Shown here one piece after another: positions 48,778 to 57,874 of a stretch of DNA of 64,000 bases; position 1 is the first letter of the stretch, and each line of letters starts with the position of its first letter. A program made the translations under genes and the position numbers. This DNA comes from Ramlibacter sp. Leaf400 (GTDB lineage Bacteria > Pseudomonadota > Gammaproteobacteria > Burkholderiales > Burkholderiaceae_C): contig NZ_LMQL01000011.1 of the NCBI RefSeq assembly GCF_001424545.1, positions 162,593 through 226,592 on the forward strand, read 5' to 3'. The notes under the pieces were generated by a model, which saw only the letters and a list, made by a program, of their open reading frames with translations, was not told where the DNA came from and did no database searches.

Positions 48778-49977
48778 TTAGCGCTTGTTGCGCACCGGGA
48801 TGTTCATCTCTTCCGGCTTGATCTCTCGCACCAGCTCCGGCACGCCCCAGGCGAAGGCCGGGTCGGACTTGATCTTGAAGTGGTACATGCTCTGCATGGC
48901 CTGGTGGTCTTCCTTGCGGAAGGTCATCTTGCCCTTGGGCGTGTCGAAGCTCATGCCCTCCATCGAGGTGATCAGCTTGTTGGTGTCGGTGTCGCCGTTG
49001 GTCTTCTTCAGGGCGGTGACGATGGCCATGGCCGCCGAGAAGCCGCCCGCGGTGAAGAAATCCGGCGGCGACTTGAACTGCTTGTAGTGGGCCGCGACCA
49101 GCGCTTCGTTCACCGGGTTCTTCGGGATGCCGAAGTAGTAGTAGGTGGCGCCTTCCATGCCGGGGAACTGCTTGTACGACACCATGGCCGGCAGGATGTT
49201 GCCGCCGGTGGCCACGTCGATGCCGTAGCGCTGCTTGAGGTTCTGCGCGGCGAGCGCGTTGAACGGCGGCGTGGCGCCGGCCCAGACCACGGCCACGAAC
49301 TTGCGGCCGGGCTTGTCCTTGAGCTGGTCGACCACGCGCTGGATGCCGGCGGTGAAGTCGGTGGTGTTGGGCGGCAGGTACTCCTCGTGGACCACCTTGG
49401 CCTTCTTCAGCGCTTCCTTGAAGGCCTTGATGCCGTCACGGCCGAAGGCGTAGTCCTGTGCCAGCGTGGCGATGGACACGCCGTCCTGGTCGGCCACCGC
49501 GGCGTTGCTGGCCGCGTCCTGCGAGCTGTTGCGGCCGGTGCGGAAGATGTACTTGTTCCACTTGTCGCCGGTGATGGCGTCGGCCACGGCGGGCTCGACC
49601 AGCAGCACCTTCTTGTATTCCTCGGCGACCGGCAGCATGGCCAGCGCCACGGCGCTGGAGGTCGGGCCCACGGCCAGGTCGACCTTGTCGTCGCTGTAGG
49701 CGGTGGCCAGCAGGCTCTTGCCCACGTCCGGCTTGCCCTGGTCGTCCTTCTCGATCACCGTGATCTTGCGGCCGTTGACCGTCATGGTGCCGCCGGTGGC
49801 GTACTCCAGGCCCATCAGCAGGCCGGTCTGGGTCTGCTTGCCGTAGGCCTCGAGCGGGCCGGTGCGGCTGTAGATGTGGGCGATCTTGATGTCGCCCTTG
49901 GACTGGGCGAGCGTGAAGGGGGTGGCGAAGGCCGTGGTGGCCAGCGCGGCGAGTGCGACCCAGGTGCGTCGTTGCAT
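48778..49977 (-). CDS. livK: ABC transporter substrate-binding protein (LivK-type)
   Basis: Periplasmic binding protein of 399 aa in the type I (Leu/Ile/Val, amide) family. The signal peptide is MQRRTWVALAALATTAFATPFTLAQ, followed by DIKIAHIYSRTGPLEAYGKQ and LDVGPTSSAVALAML-like ligand-site motifs. The start at 49977 has CAGGAGACAAGCA upstream; a longer frame to 50055 runs through the promoter. It is the first gene of livKGFHM plus hydrolase. A sigma-54-type promoter lies 41-56 nt before the start. Confidence 0.92.
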   Translation of the reverse strand: MQRRTWVALAALATTAFATPFTLAQSKGDIKIAHIYSRTGPLEAYGKQTQTGLLMGLEYATGGTMTVNGRKITVIEKDDQGKPDVGKSLLATAYSDDKVDLAVGPTSSAVALAMLPVAEEYKKVLLVEPAVADAITGDKWNKYIFRTGRNSSQDAASNAAVADQDGVSIATLAQDYAFGRDGIKAFKEALKKAKVVHEEYLPPNTTDFTAGIQRVVDQLKDKPGRKFVAVVWAGATPPFNALAAQNLKQRYGIDVATGGNILPAMVSYKQFPGMEGATYYYFGIPKNPVNEALVAAHYKQFKSPPDFFTAGGFSAAMAIVTALKKTNGDTDTNKLITSMEGMSFDTPKGKMTFRKEDHQAMQSMYHFKIKSDPAFAWGVPELVREIKPEEMNIPVRNKR

Positions 49978-50017
49978 TTGCTTGTCTCCTGTTGAACTGC
50001 AAACCCGGGCTGGCGGT

Positions 50018-50033
50018 TGCACGGCCCGTGCCA
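50018..50033 (-). promoter_or_regulatory. Sigma-54 (-24/-12) promoter of the liv operon
   Basis: On the minus strand TGGCACGGGCCGTGCA matches the sigma-54 consensus TGGCACG-N4-TTGCW at every fixed position except one T. It lies 41 nt before the livK start, and the gene directly upstream encodes a sigma-54 activator. The motif is also partly self-complementary, so chance similarity is possible. Confidence 0.68.
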
Positions 50034-50082
50034 GCACGTAAGTGCTTGATTTCAAAGGCAGCCTACAGCCGCAACCTCGATA

Positions 50083-50101
50083 TTGTCTGATTACAAGACA
50101 A
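50083..50101. promoter_or_regulatory. Inverted repeat TTGTCT-N7-AGACAA upstream of livK
   Basis: A perfect 6-bp inverted repeat with a 7-nt spacer lies between the sigma-54 promoter and the 36-bp palindrome. Its arm TTGTCT-GA resembles the outer arm (TGTCTGA) of that palindrome, so it may be a second, weaker activator site. Confidence 0.5.
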
Positions 50102-50117
50102 ATTCACTGTCTGACGA

Positions 50118-51581
<1,464 letters not shown>

Positions 51582-51640
51582 GGGCTGGGATGGTAGCGCC
51601 GCGCTGGCCGGCCGGACCACACCGGCGACAATGGAGGCGA

Positions 51641-52057
51641 ATGGAACGCCTCAGGATCGACAAGTGGCTGTGGAGCGCGCGCTTCTTCAAGACGCGCACG
51701 CTGGCGGCGGAAGATATCGGCAAGGGCCGGGTGGAGGTCAACGGCCAGCCAGCCAAGGCCGCGCGCGAGGTGAAGGTCGGCGACACGGTGGCCGTGCGGC
51801 GCGACTCGGTCACCCGCACCGTCGTGGTCAAGGGGCTGTCGAACCTGCGCGGGCCGGCGCCGGTGGCGCAGCAGCTGTACGAGGAAACCGCCGAGAGCCT
51901 GAAGGCCCGCGAGGACGCCGCGCAGCAGCGCCGCTATGCGCGCGAGCCGGCGCTGTCCATCGAACATGGCCGCCCCACCAAGCGGGGCCGGCGCGAGCTG
52001 GACGAAGCCCAGAAGGGCTGGGGCGACCGGTGGAGCGCGTCGATCGACGACGACTAG
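51641..52057 (+). CDS. S4 domain RNA-binding protein (HslR/Hsp15-like)
   Basis: Small basic RNA-binding protein of 138 aa. The S4 domain is RLRIDKWLWSARFFKTRTLA through GKGRVEVNGQPAKAAREVKVGD. The C-terminal half is charged (HGRPTKRGRRELDE). Hsp15 binds stalled 50S subunits carrying nascent chains after heat shock; that role is inferred. The ATG at 51641 follows GGAGGCGA, a strong ribosome binding site; the open frame upstream overlaps the divergent activator start. Confidence 0.9.
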   Translation: MERLRIDKWLWSARFFKTRTLAAEDIGKGRVEVNGQPAKAAREVKVGDTVAVRRDSVTRTVVVKGLSNLRGPAPVAQQLYEETAESLKAREDAAQQRRYAREPALSIEHGRPTKRGRRELDEAQKGWGDRWSASIDDD

Positions 52058-52063
52058 TAGGCG

Positions 52064-52098
52064 CAAGCACTGGATTCCCGCCTTCGCGGGAATGAGGG
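52064..52098. repeat. Dispersed palindromic repeat, copy 1
   Basis: The unit (AAGCACTGGATTCCCGCC, then TTCGCGGGAATGA) contains the hairpin CCCGCCTTCGCGGG. A second copy in opposite orientation lies at 56575-56610. Such repeats are scattered through many Burkholderiales genomes, usually just after genes, as here after the S4 gene. Confidence 0.75.
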
Positions 52099-52209
52099 GC
52101 TCCAAGTGACGGCCGCGCGGTGTCCGCCTCCCGGGGTTTCACTATGGCCCGGTTCATGCATGGCGTGGTGTACTGACCGCTTTCGCGCAGAACCACAGGA
52201 GCTCCATCC

Positions 52210-53163
52210 ATGACCCTCAAACACTTCGCCGCGGCCGTCGCGGCCACCCTCGCCTTTGCCGGGGCCGCGCAGGCGCAGCAGTTCTTCCGCATCGGCACGG
52301 GTGGCACGTCGGGCACCTACTACCCGGTGGGCGGGATGATCGCCAACAATGTCAGCCAGCCCGGCAAGATCGTGGTGACGGCCCAGGCCAGCAACGGCTC
52401 GCTGGCCAACGTCAACGCCATCGCCGGCGGCGCCATGGAATCGGGCTTCTCGCAGTCGGACGTGGCCACCTGGGCCTTCACCGGCACCGGCGCCTTCGAG
52501 GGCAAGCCCAAGATCGCCGACTTGCGCATGATCGCCAACCTGTACCCCGAGAGCATCCACCTGGTGGTCAAGAAGGGCTCGAACATCAAGTCCGTGGCCG
52601 ACCTCAAGGGCAAGCGCGTGGCGCTGGACGAGCCGGGCTCGGGCACGCTGATCAACGCCCGCATGGTGCTGGCCGCCTACGGCGTGAAGGAAGCGGACAT
52701 CAAGCCCGAATACATCAAGCCCAACCAGGCCGGCGACAAGCTCAAGGACGGCGCGCTCGACGCCTTCTTCTTCGTCGGCGGCGCGCCGGCCGGCGCCATC
52801 GCCGAACTGGCCTCCGGCGGCACGGGCATCGAACTGGTGCCGCTGACCGGCCCGCAAGCCGAAGGCCTGCGCAAGGCCAACCCCTACTTCGCCACCGACA
52901 GCATCGCCGCCAACACCTACAAGGACGTGGCCGCCGTGCAGACCCTGGCCGTGGGCGCCCAGTGGGTGACCAGCGCCAAGGCCGACACCGAGACCGTCTA
53001 CCAGATCACCAAGTCGCTGTTCTCCGACGCCACCCAGAAGGCGCTGCAGGCCGGCCACGCCAAGGGCAAGCTGATCACCAAGGAAAATGCGATCCAGGGC
53101 GTCGGCATCCCGTTCCACCCGGGCGCCGAGAAGTTCTACAAGGAAGCCGGCCTGCTGAAGTAA
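52210..53163 (+). CDS. TAXI family TRAP transporter solute-binding protein
   Basis: Periplasmic binding protein of 317 aa. The signal is LKHFAAAVAATLAFAGAAQA, and the mature protein begins QQFFRIGTGGTSGTYYPVGG, the family hallmark. SQSDVATWAFTGTGAFEG and KRVALDEPGSGTLIN follow. TAXI proteins bind glutamate or other carboxylates; this ligand is unknown. A strong hairpin with a T tract follows, then the TRAP membrane gene 76 nt downstream. Confidence 0.93.
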   Translation: MTLKHFAAAVAATLAFAGAAQAQQFFRIGTGGTSGTYYPVGGMIANNVSQPGKIVVTAQASNGSLANVNAIAGGAMESGFSQSDVATWAFTGTGAFEGKPKIADLRMIANLYPESIHLVVKKGSNIKSVADLKGKRVALDEPGSGTLINARMVLAAYGVKEADIKPEYIKPNQAGDKLKDGALDAFFFVGGAPAGAIAELASGGTGIELVPLTGPQAEGLRKANPYFATDSIAANTYKDVAAVQTLAVGAQWVTSAKADTETVYQITKSLFSDATQKALQAGHAKGKLITKENAIQGVGIPFHPGAEKFYKEAGLLK

Positions 53164-53182
53164 GCGGGCGCGGTTTCCCACC

Positions 53183-53209
53183 AGGGAGGGCGCGCCCTCC
53201 CTTTTTTAT
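53183..53209 (+). terminator. Terminator/attenuator between the TAXI protein and TRAP permease
   Basis: A 20-nt palindrome (AGGGAGGGCG with CGCCCTCCCT) is followed by TTTTTATT, 19 nt after the binding-protein stop. It probably lowers permease expression relative to the binding protein. Confidence 0.8.
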
Positions 53210-53239
53210 TGGCGCATCACCGCGGGAGGGGCGGTCCCC

Positions 53240-55447
53240 ATGACGATCACGACGACGCTGGACGACAGGAAGCTGCAGGAGCTGGAGGAGAAGTTCGACC
53301 CGGAGATGCGTTTCCGGCCCACGGTCCCGCCCGCTTCGGTGATCGTGAAGTGGCTGCTGATCACGCTGTCGTGCTTCCACTTCTACACGGCCGGCTTCGG
53401 CCTGCTGCGCGAGACCACGCACCGCGGCGTGCACCTGGCCTTCGTGCTGGGGCTGATCTTCCTGGTGTTCGCGGCCAGCAAGAAGGCGCACGACCGCGAA
53501 CTCAGGTCGACCTGGCTGTCGCCCGGCGGCGTGCCGCTGTCGGACTGGGCGCTGGGCCTGGCCTGCGCGGCCAGCGTGCTCTACATCCCCTGGGTGTTCG
53601 ACGACCTGGCGTTCCGGGTCGGCAACCCTGGCCTGGCCGACGTGGTGTTCGGCTCCATCCTCTTCCTCACGCTGCTGGAGGCCACGCGCCGCTCCATGGG
53701 CTGGCCGCTGCCGCTGATCGCCATCGGCTTCACCGCCTACGCGCTCGCGGGCCCGTACTTCCCCGGCCTGCTCAAGCACGCCGGCGCCAGCTGGAGCCAG
53801 ATGATCAACCACCAGTACCTCACCAGCCAGGGCATCTACGGCGTGGCGGTGGGCGTGGTGGCGACCTACGTCTTCCACTTCGTGCTGTTCGGGGTGATGG
53901 CCACGCGCATCGGGCTGGGGCAGCTGTTCCTGGACATCGCCTCCACCGTGGCCGGCCGCTACGCCGGCGGCCCGGCCAAGGTCAGCGTGTTCGGCTCGGC
54001 GATGTTCGGCATGCTCTCGGGCTCCTCGGTGGCCAACGCCGTGACGGTGGGCTCGCTCACCATCCCCGCGATGATCCGCGTGGGCTACAAGCGAGAGTTC
54101 GCCGGCGCGGTGGAAGCGGCCTCCTCCACCGGCGGCCAGATCACGCCGCCGGTGCTGGGCGCCGCGGCCTTCCTGATGATCGAGTTCCTGGACGTCTCCT
54201 ACCAGACCATCATCGCGGCCGCCGTCATCCCCGCCTTCATGCACTTCTTCGGCGTGTTCATGCAGGTGCACTTCGAGGCCAAGCGATTCGGGCTGCGAGG
54301 GCTCACCGAGGAGGAGATGCCCAGGCTGCGCCAATCGCTGCGCCAGCGCTGGCCCACGCTGATCCCGCTGGTGCTGCTGATCTGGATCCTGGTGTCCGGA
54401 CGCACGCCGTACCTGGCGGCTTTCACCGGCATCGCCTCCTGCGCCATCGTCGGCCTGACCACCCAGGTCAGCGGCAACGGCATCAAGAACTGGGCGATGC
54501 TGGTGGTGCTGCATGCGCTGCTGGCGCTGATCGCCTTCGGCGACTTCGGCTCCAGCGGCGAGGAGATCAAGCTGGCGATCTTCGCCGCCGGCACCGTGCT
54601 GGCGCTGGCCGCGTGGAAGTTCGCCGGCGTCACCGGCCGCATCCGCCACGGCGTGCTGGTGGAGGCCTTCGAGACCGGCGCCAAGTACGCGCTGGCGGTC
54701 GGCGCCGCCGCGGCCACGGTGGGCATCGTGATCGGCGTCGTAACGCTCACCGGCGTGGGCTTCAAGATCAGCTACATCATCACCGCCTGGGCGCAGACCA
54801 TCGCGGGCGGCCTGTCGACCGTGGTGCCCGCCTTCCTGGCCGACACCCGCTCGCTGACGCTGTTCGCGGCGCTGGTGATGACGGGCGTGGTCTGCATCCT
54901 CATGGGCTGCGGCATCCCGACCACGGCCAACTACATCATCATGGTCACGGTGGCCGCGCCCACGCTGGTGCAGCTGGGCGTGGAGCCGCTGGTGGCGCAC
55001 TTCTTCGTCTTCTATTACGGCGTGCTGGCGGACATCACGCCGCCGGTGGCACTGGCCGCGTACGCCGCGGCGGGCATGGCCGGCGGCGATCCCTTCCGCA
55101 CCGGGAACATGGCCTTCCGGCTCGGCCTGGCCAAGGTGCTGGTGCCCTTCGTGTTCGTGTTCTCGCCGTCGCTCCTGCTGGTGGCCAAGGGCTTCACCTG
55201 GTACGACTTCAGCGTGACGTTCATCGGCTGCGTGCTGGGCATCACCGTGCTGGCCGCGGCGCTGAGCAAGTTCTTCCTGGTGGAGATGAAGCGCTGGGAG
55301 CAGCTGGTCTGCGTGGCCGCGGCGCTGCTGCTGATCGCGCCCGGCCTGATCGTGACGCTGGTGGGCGCCGCGATGGTGGTGCCCGTTCTGCTGCGCCAGC
55401 TCGCGGCCTGGAAGCAGGTGAACGCGCGACTGGCCGGCGTGACATGA
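53240..55447 (+). CDS. TRAP transporter permease, 4TM/12TM fusion
   Basis: Inner-membrane protein of 735 aa fusing the small (DctQ-like) and large (DctM-like) TRAP subunits. The N-terminal ~230 residues carry the four-helix part and the rest carries about 12 helices, with landmarks FGSAMFGMLSGSSVANAVTVG, EAASSTGGQITPPVLGAAAF, and MGCGIPTTANYIIMVTVAAP. It imports an organic acid by sodium- or proton-driven symport with the TAXI protein encoded upstream. GGGAGGGGCGG precedes the start. Confidence 0.94.
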   Translation: MTITTTLDDRKLQELEEKFDPEMRFRPTVPPASVIVKWLLITLSCFHFYTAGFGLLRETTHRGVHLAFVLGLIFLVFAASKKAHDRELRSTWLSPGGVPLSDWALGLACAASVLYIPWVFDDLAFRVGNPGLADVVFGSILFLTLLEATRRSMGWPLPLIAIGFTAYALAGPYFPGLLKHAGASWSQMINHQYLTSQGIYGVAVGVVATYVFHFVLFGVMATRIGLGQLFLDIASTVAGRYAGGPAKVSVFGSAMFGMLSGSSVANAVTVGSLTIPAMIRVGYKREFAGAVEAASSTGGQITPPVLGAAAFLMIEFLDVSYQTIIAAAVIPAFMHFFGVFMQVHFEAKRFGLRGLTEEEMPRLRQSLRQRWPTLIPLVLLIWILVSGRTPYLAAFTGIASCAIVGLTTQVSGNGIKNWAMLVVLHALLALIAFGDFGSSGEEIKLAIFAAGTVLALAAWKFAGVTGRIRHGVLVEAFETGAKYALAVGAAAATVGIVIGVVTLTGVGFKISYIITAWAQTIAGGLSTVVPAFLADTRSLTLFAALVMTGVVCILMGCGIPTTANYIIMVTVAAPTLVQLGVEPLVAHFFVFYYGVLADITPPVALAAYAAAGMAGGDPFRTGNMAFRLGLAKVLVPFVFVFSPSLLLVAKGFTWYDFSVTFIGCVLGITVLAAALSKFFLVEMKRWEQLVCVAAALLLIAPGLIVTLVGAAMVVPVLLRQLAAWKQVNARLAGVT

Positions 55448-55454
55448 CGTGACG

Positions 55455-55490
55455 CGACGCTGCTGTCGGACAGCTCCGACAGCAGCGTCG
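55455..55490 (+). terminator. Long hairpin after the TRAP permease gene
   Basis: A perfect 16-bp stem (CGACGCTGCTGTCGGA and its complement, 4-nt loop CAGC) starts 8 nt after the stop. There is no T tract, so it could protect the mRNA 3' end or serve as a binding site rather than act as an intrinsic terminator. Confidence 0.55.
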
Positions 55491-55587
55491 GCCCGCGCCG
55501 CGAGCTGCTGTAGAGCGCAGCATTTCGTCACGAGACCGCCACGATCCCGGCCGATACTCGAGGGCTCAGAAACACAAGAGGAGTTCG

Positions 55588-55785
55588 ATGCAAGAACGCA
55601 AGACCAGTTCGATGCTCCAGCGCATGCCGGTGATCCTGGCGGTCACGGCGGCCTCGTATGGCCTGCAGCTGCCGCCCGGCATCGCCGGGCGAACCGGCAG
55701 CCAGGGCGTCACCGGCAAGGTGGCCGCGACCCAGCCGCTCAAGCATGCAACGCTGGCGCTGACCAACAGCTCGCGCAAAGCATAG
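55588..55785 (+). CDS. Small hypothetical protein (65 aa)
   Basis: A 65-aa ORF with a strong ribosome binding site (AAGAGGAGTTCG before the ATG) and a rho-independent terminator 29 nt after its stop, which argues for a real gene. The sequence has a short hydrophobic stretch (MPVILAVTAASYGLQL) and then a Gly/Thr-rich part (GIAGRTGSQGVTGKVAATQP). I do not recognise it. It may be membrane-associated or secreted. It lies between the TRAP permease gene and a secreted hypothetical gene. Confidence 0.5.
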   Translation: MQERKTSSMLQRMPVILAVTAASYGLQLPPGIAGRTGSQGVTGKVAATQPLKHATLALTNSSRKA

Positions 55786-55813
55786 TCACGGCGCGTTCGA
55801 TCGCGCCACGCTC

Positions 55814-55844
55814 AAGAGCCGCCCGAGGGCGGCTCTTTGCTTTT
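55814..55844 (+). terminator. Rho-independent terminator after the 65-aa gene
   Basis: An 11-nt perfect inverted repeat (AAGAGCCGCCC and GGGCGGCTCTT) is followed by TGCTTTTG. Confidence 0.8.
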
Positions 55845-55946
55845 GTGCACGCGGTCCCCCAAACGGCCGATCCGGCGGGCGCACCGGCTGAGGCTAGAGT
55901 GGCGGGGCCGCCGAGGGGGCGGCGCACCACTCGAAGAGGAAAGACC

Positions 55947-56558
55947 ATGCGCTCCATCCACCGCATCGCCTGCGTGGCGACGATCGCCCTGGCCGCCGGG
56001 GCCGCTCTGGCCCAGACCAGCGGCACCTACAGCACCGGCACCGGCTACTCCATCGACGTCCGGTTCGGCGGCAACTCGCTGACGGTGGTCGAGCCGAACA
56101 AGCAGTCGGAGTACCGCAGCACCGGCCCCGGCGTCTACGAGTTCACCAACCCCACCAACAACATCCGCTACGGCCTGAAGGTCGTGGACGCGAAGACGCT
56201 GGAAGCCTTCAAGCCGGGCAGCGGCCAGCCGGGCACGAAGCTGTCGCTGGTGAGCGCCGCGCCCGCCGCCGCGGGCAACACCGGCACGCGGACCGCCGCG
56301 CCCGCCAGCAGCGGCGACTACAGGAAGTTCGAGCCCATCGCCCAGGGCTACCTGCAGCGAGCCCAGAGCGATCCCGCCAACGCCCAGGCCTGGTCGTTCT
56401 GCGGGATGGCGGCCATGGCCCGCGCCCACAACAACGACGGTGCCAACGACGCCCCGATCCGCCAGGCCGCCGCCGCGCTCAAGTCGATCGCCACGGACGT
56501 GCGGCAATCGCCCTGTCCGGAAGTGATCACGCCGGAGATCTGGCGCACCGCGAACTGA
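55947..56558 (+). CDS. Secreted hypothetical protein
   Basis: Protein of 203 aa with a clear signal peptide (MRSIHRIACVATIALAAGAALAQ). The mature N-terminal half looks like a small beta-rich domain (YSIDVRFGGNSLTVVEPN, GPGVYEFTNPTNNIRYGLKV). A Thr/Ala/Pro linker follows near residue 115, then a helical domain with two Cys (QAWSFCGMAAMARAHNN and VRQSPCPEVI) that could form a disulfide. GAAGAGGAAAG precedes the ATG. I do not recognise the family; a periplasmic or outer-membrane role is inferred. Confidence 0.75.
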   Translation: MRSIHRIACVATIALAAGAALAQTSGTYSTGTGYSIDVRFGGNSLTVVEPNKQSEYRSTGPGVYEFTNPTNNIRYGLKVVDAKTLEAFKPGSGQPGTKLSLVSAAPAAAGNTGTRTAAPASSGDYRKFEPIAQGYLQRAQSDPANAQAWSFCGMAAMARAHNNDGANDAPIRQAAAALKSIATDVRQSPCPEVITPEIWRTAN

Positions 56559-56574
56559 CGGTCGCACGCACGGA

Positions 56575-56610
56575 CCCCGTCATTCCCGCGAAGGCGGGAT
56601 CCAGTGCTTC
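56575..56610. repeat. Dispersed palindromic repeat, copy 2 (inverted)
   Basis: This is the reverse complement of the copy at 52064-52098, with the same CCCGCGAAGGCGGG core hairpin and CAGTGCTT end. The two copies flank the TRAP and small-gene block in opposite orientation. Confidence 0.75.
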
Positions 56611-56690
56611 CCTGATCTCTCTTGCGCGGGATCGGCGTCCTGGCCACGGCTGTCCTTGCCGCCCTCCCCGCCTCCCCTATCCTGCGATCC

Positions 56691-57320
56691 ATGGACCGGC
56701 CGCAACCCGCCGCCTTCATGAACACCGCGACACGCTACGGCTGGGTGGCCATCGTCCTGCACTGGGCGATGGCCCTCGCCTTGCTCGCGCTGTTCGTCTC
56801 GGGCGTCTGGATGGTCGGGCTTCCCGATGTCGGTTTCGATCGCACGAAGATCACCTGGATCCTGCTGCACAAGGCCGTGGGCGTCGCCGCGCTGATCGCG
56901 GTTGCCCTGCGCCTGGCCTGGCGCGCGGCCAACCCGCTGCCGCACCTGGCCGCGGGGCTGCCCGAGTGGCAGCGGTTCGCGGCCCGCTTGGCCCACCTGT
57001 GCCTGTACGGCTTCATGGTCGCCATCCCCCTCAGCGGCTGGCTGATGTCCTCGGCCGGCGGCTACCCGGTGAGCGTGCTCGGCCTGTTCGACCTGCCCGC
57101 GCTGGTGCCGGTCAACGAACAGCACTTCCACGCCTGGGTGGCCGTCCACCAGTGGCTCGCCTACGCCTTCGCGCTGCTGGTCGCCGTGCACGCGGCCGCG
57201 GCGCTGCGGCACCACTTCGTGCTGCGCGACGACTCGCTGCGGCGCATGCTGCCCGGACGCTACGAGGTGGACTCCGCCACCAGCCGCGCCAGCTCCGCCA
57301 GCGCATCGGAGACCGCCTGA
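56691..57320 (+). CDS. Cytochrome b561-type protein
   Basis: Membrane di-heme cytochrome b of about 209 aa with four helices. Candidate heme His are in AIVLHWAMALAL, ILLHKAVGVAAL, FHAWVAVHQWLAYAF and VAVHAAAALRHHF. Bacterial b561 proteins pass electrons between quinones and periplasmic acceptors, in some cases superoxide. Starts at 56691 (MDRPQPAAF) and 56718 (MNTATRYGW) are both possible and neither has a good ribosome binding site. Its 3' end overlaps the convergent lipoprotein gene by 61 nt. Confidence 0.85.
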   Translation: MDRPQPAAFMNTATRYGWVAIVLHWAMALALLALFVSGVWMVGLPDVGFDRTKITWILLHKAVGVAALIAVALRLAWRAANPLPHLAAGLPEWQRFAARLAHLCLYGFMVAIPLSGWLMSSAGGYPVSVLGLFDLPALVPVNEQHFHAWVAVHQWLAYAFALLVAVHAAAALRHHFVLRDDSLRRMLPGRYEVDSATSRASSASASETA

Positions 57321-57874
57321 TTCGCGGCGGCCACGCCGGCCGCCGGCGTGCCCCGCTCCATGGCCTGCGTGCGGCGGATCTCGCGGGCGACCAGCACCTT
57401 GCCACCGGGCTCCTCCGTCAGGCGCACGCCGATCGCCAGGCGCAGCACCGGCGGCGCCACGCTGAAGTCCTGCACCAGCTCGACGACCTCGGTCCGCAGC
57501 GAGAACCGGGCGTTCCCGCCGCCGGGCGGAACCAGCACCGCGGCGAAGCGGCCGCCGCGCTCCAGGGTGCGCACGAGCAGCGGGTGCAGCATCTCCGTGG
57601 GTCGTTCGGCCCAGCGGTTCAGCGCGAAGTAGGCCACCTCGTGCGGACGCGTGCGGTAGGCGATCTGCACCGTGTCCAGCAGCGGCCGGGCCTCGGGCCG
57701 GTGCACCAGCAGCGCCTGCGCGAGGGGCGCGGCCCGGACCACCTCCGTGGGCACCCTGTCCAGCAGGGCCAGGTGGACCTGCGCCGGCGGCGCACGAAGG
57801 CAACCCGCCAGGGCCACGACCGCAAACGTCATCGCGAATCGCGCCCGCCTTGCGGCAACACGCCGCACGGTCAC
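57260..57874 (-). CDS. ABC-type transport auxiliary lipoprotein (PqiC-like)
   Basis: Predicted outer-membrane lipoprotein of 204 aa that accompanies MlaD/MCE lipid transporters. The signal ends in a lipobox (FAVVALAGCLRAPP). The rest fits the family: VPTEVVRAAPLAQALL, EVAYFALNRWAERPTEML, and a C-terminal helix. The GTG start at 57874 overlaps the mlaD-like stop by 4 nt and has GAGGAG just upstream; an ATG at 57832 would give an unusually short signal. Its 3' end overlaps the cytochrome b561 gene. Confidence 0.82.
   Translation of the reverse strand: MTVRRVAARRARFAMTFAVVALAGCLRAPPAQVHLALLDRVPTEVVRAAPLAQALLVHRPEARPLLDTVQIAYRTRPHEVAYFALNRWAERPTEMLHPLLVRTLERGGRFAAVLVPPGGGNARFSLRTEVVELVQDFSVAPPVLRLAIGVRLTEEPGGKVLVAREIRRTQAMERGTPAAGVAAANQAVSDALAELARLVAESTS

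Noticed and set aside
53075-55531. Minus-strand open frame of 818 codons opposite the TRAP permease
   Set aside because: Shadow of the permease; no domain and it also runs through the TAXI terminator.
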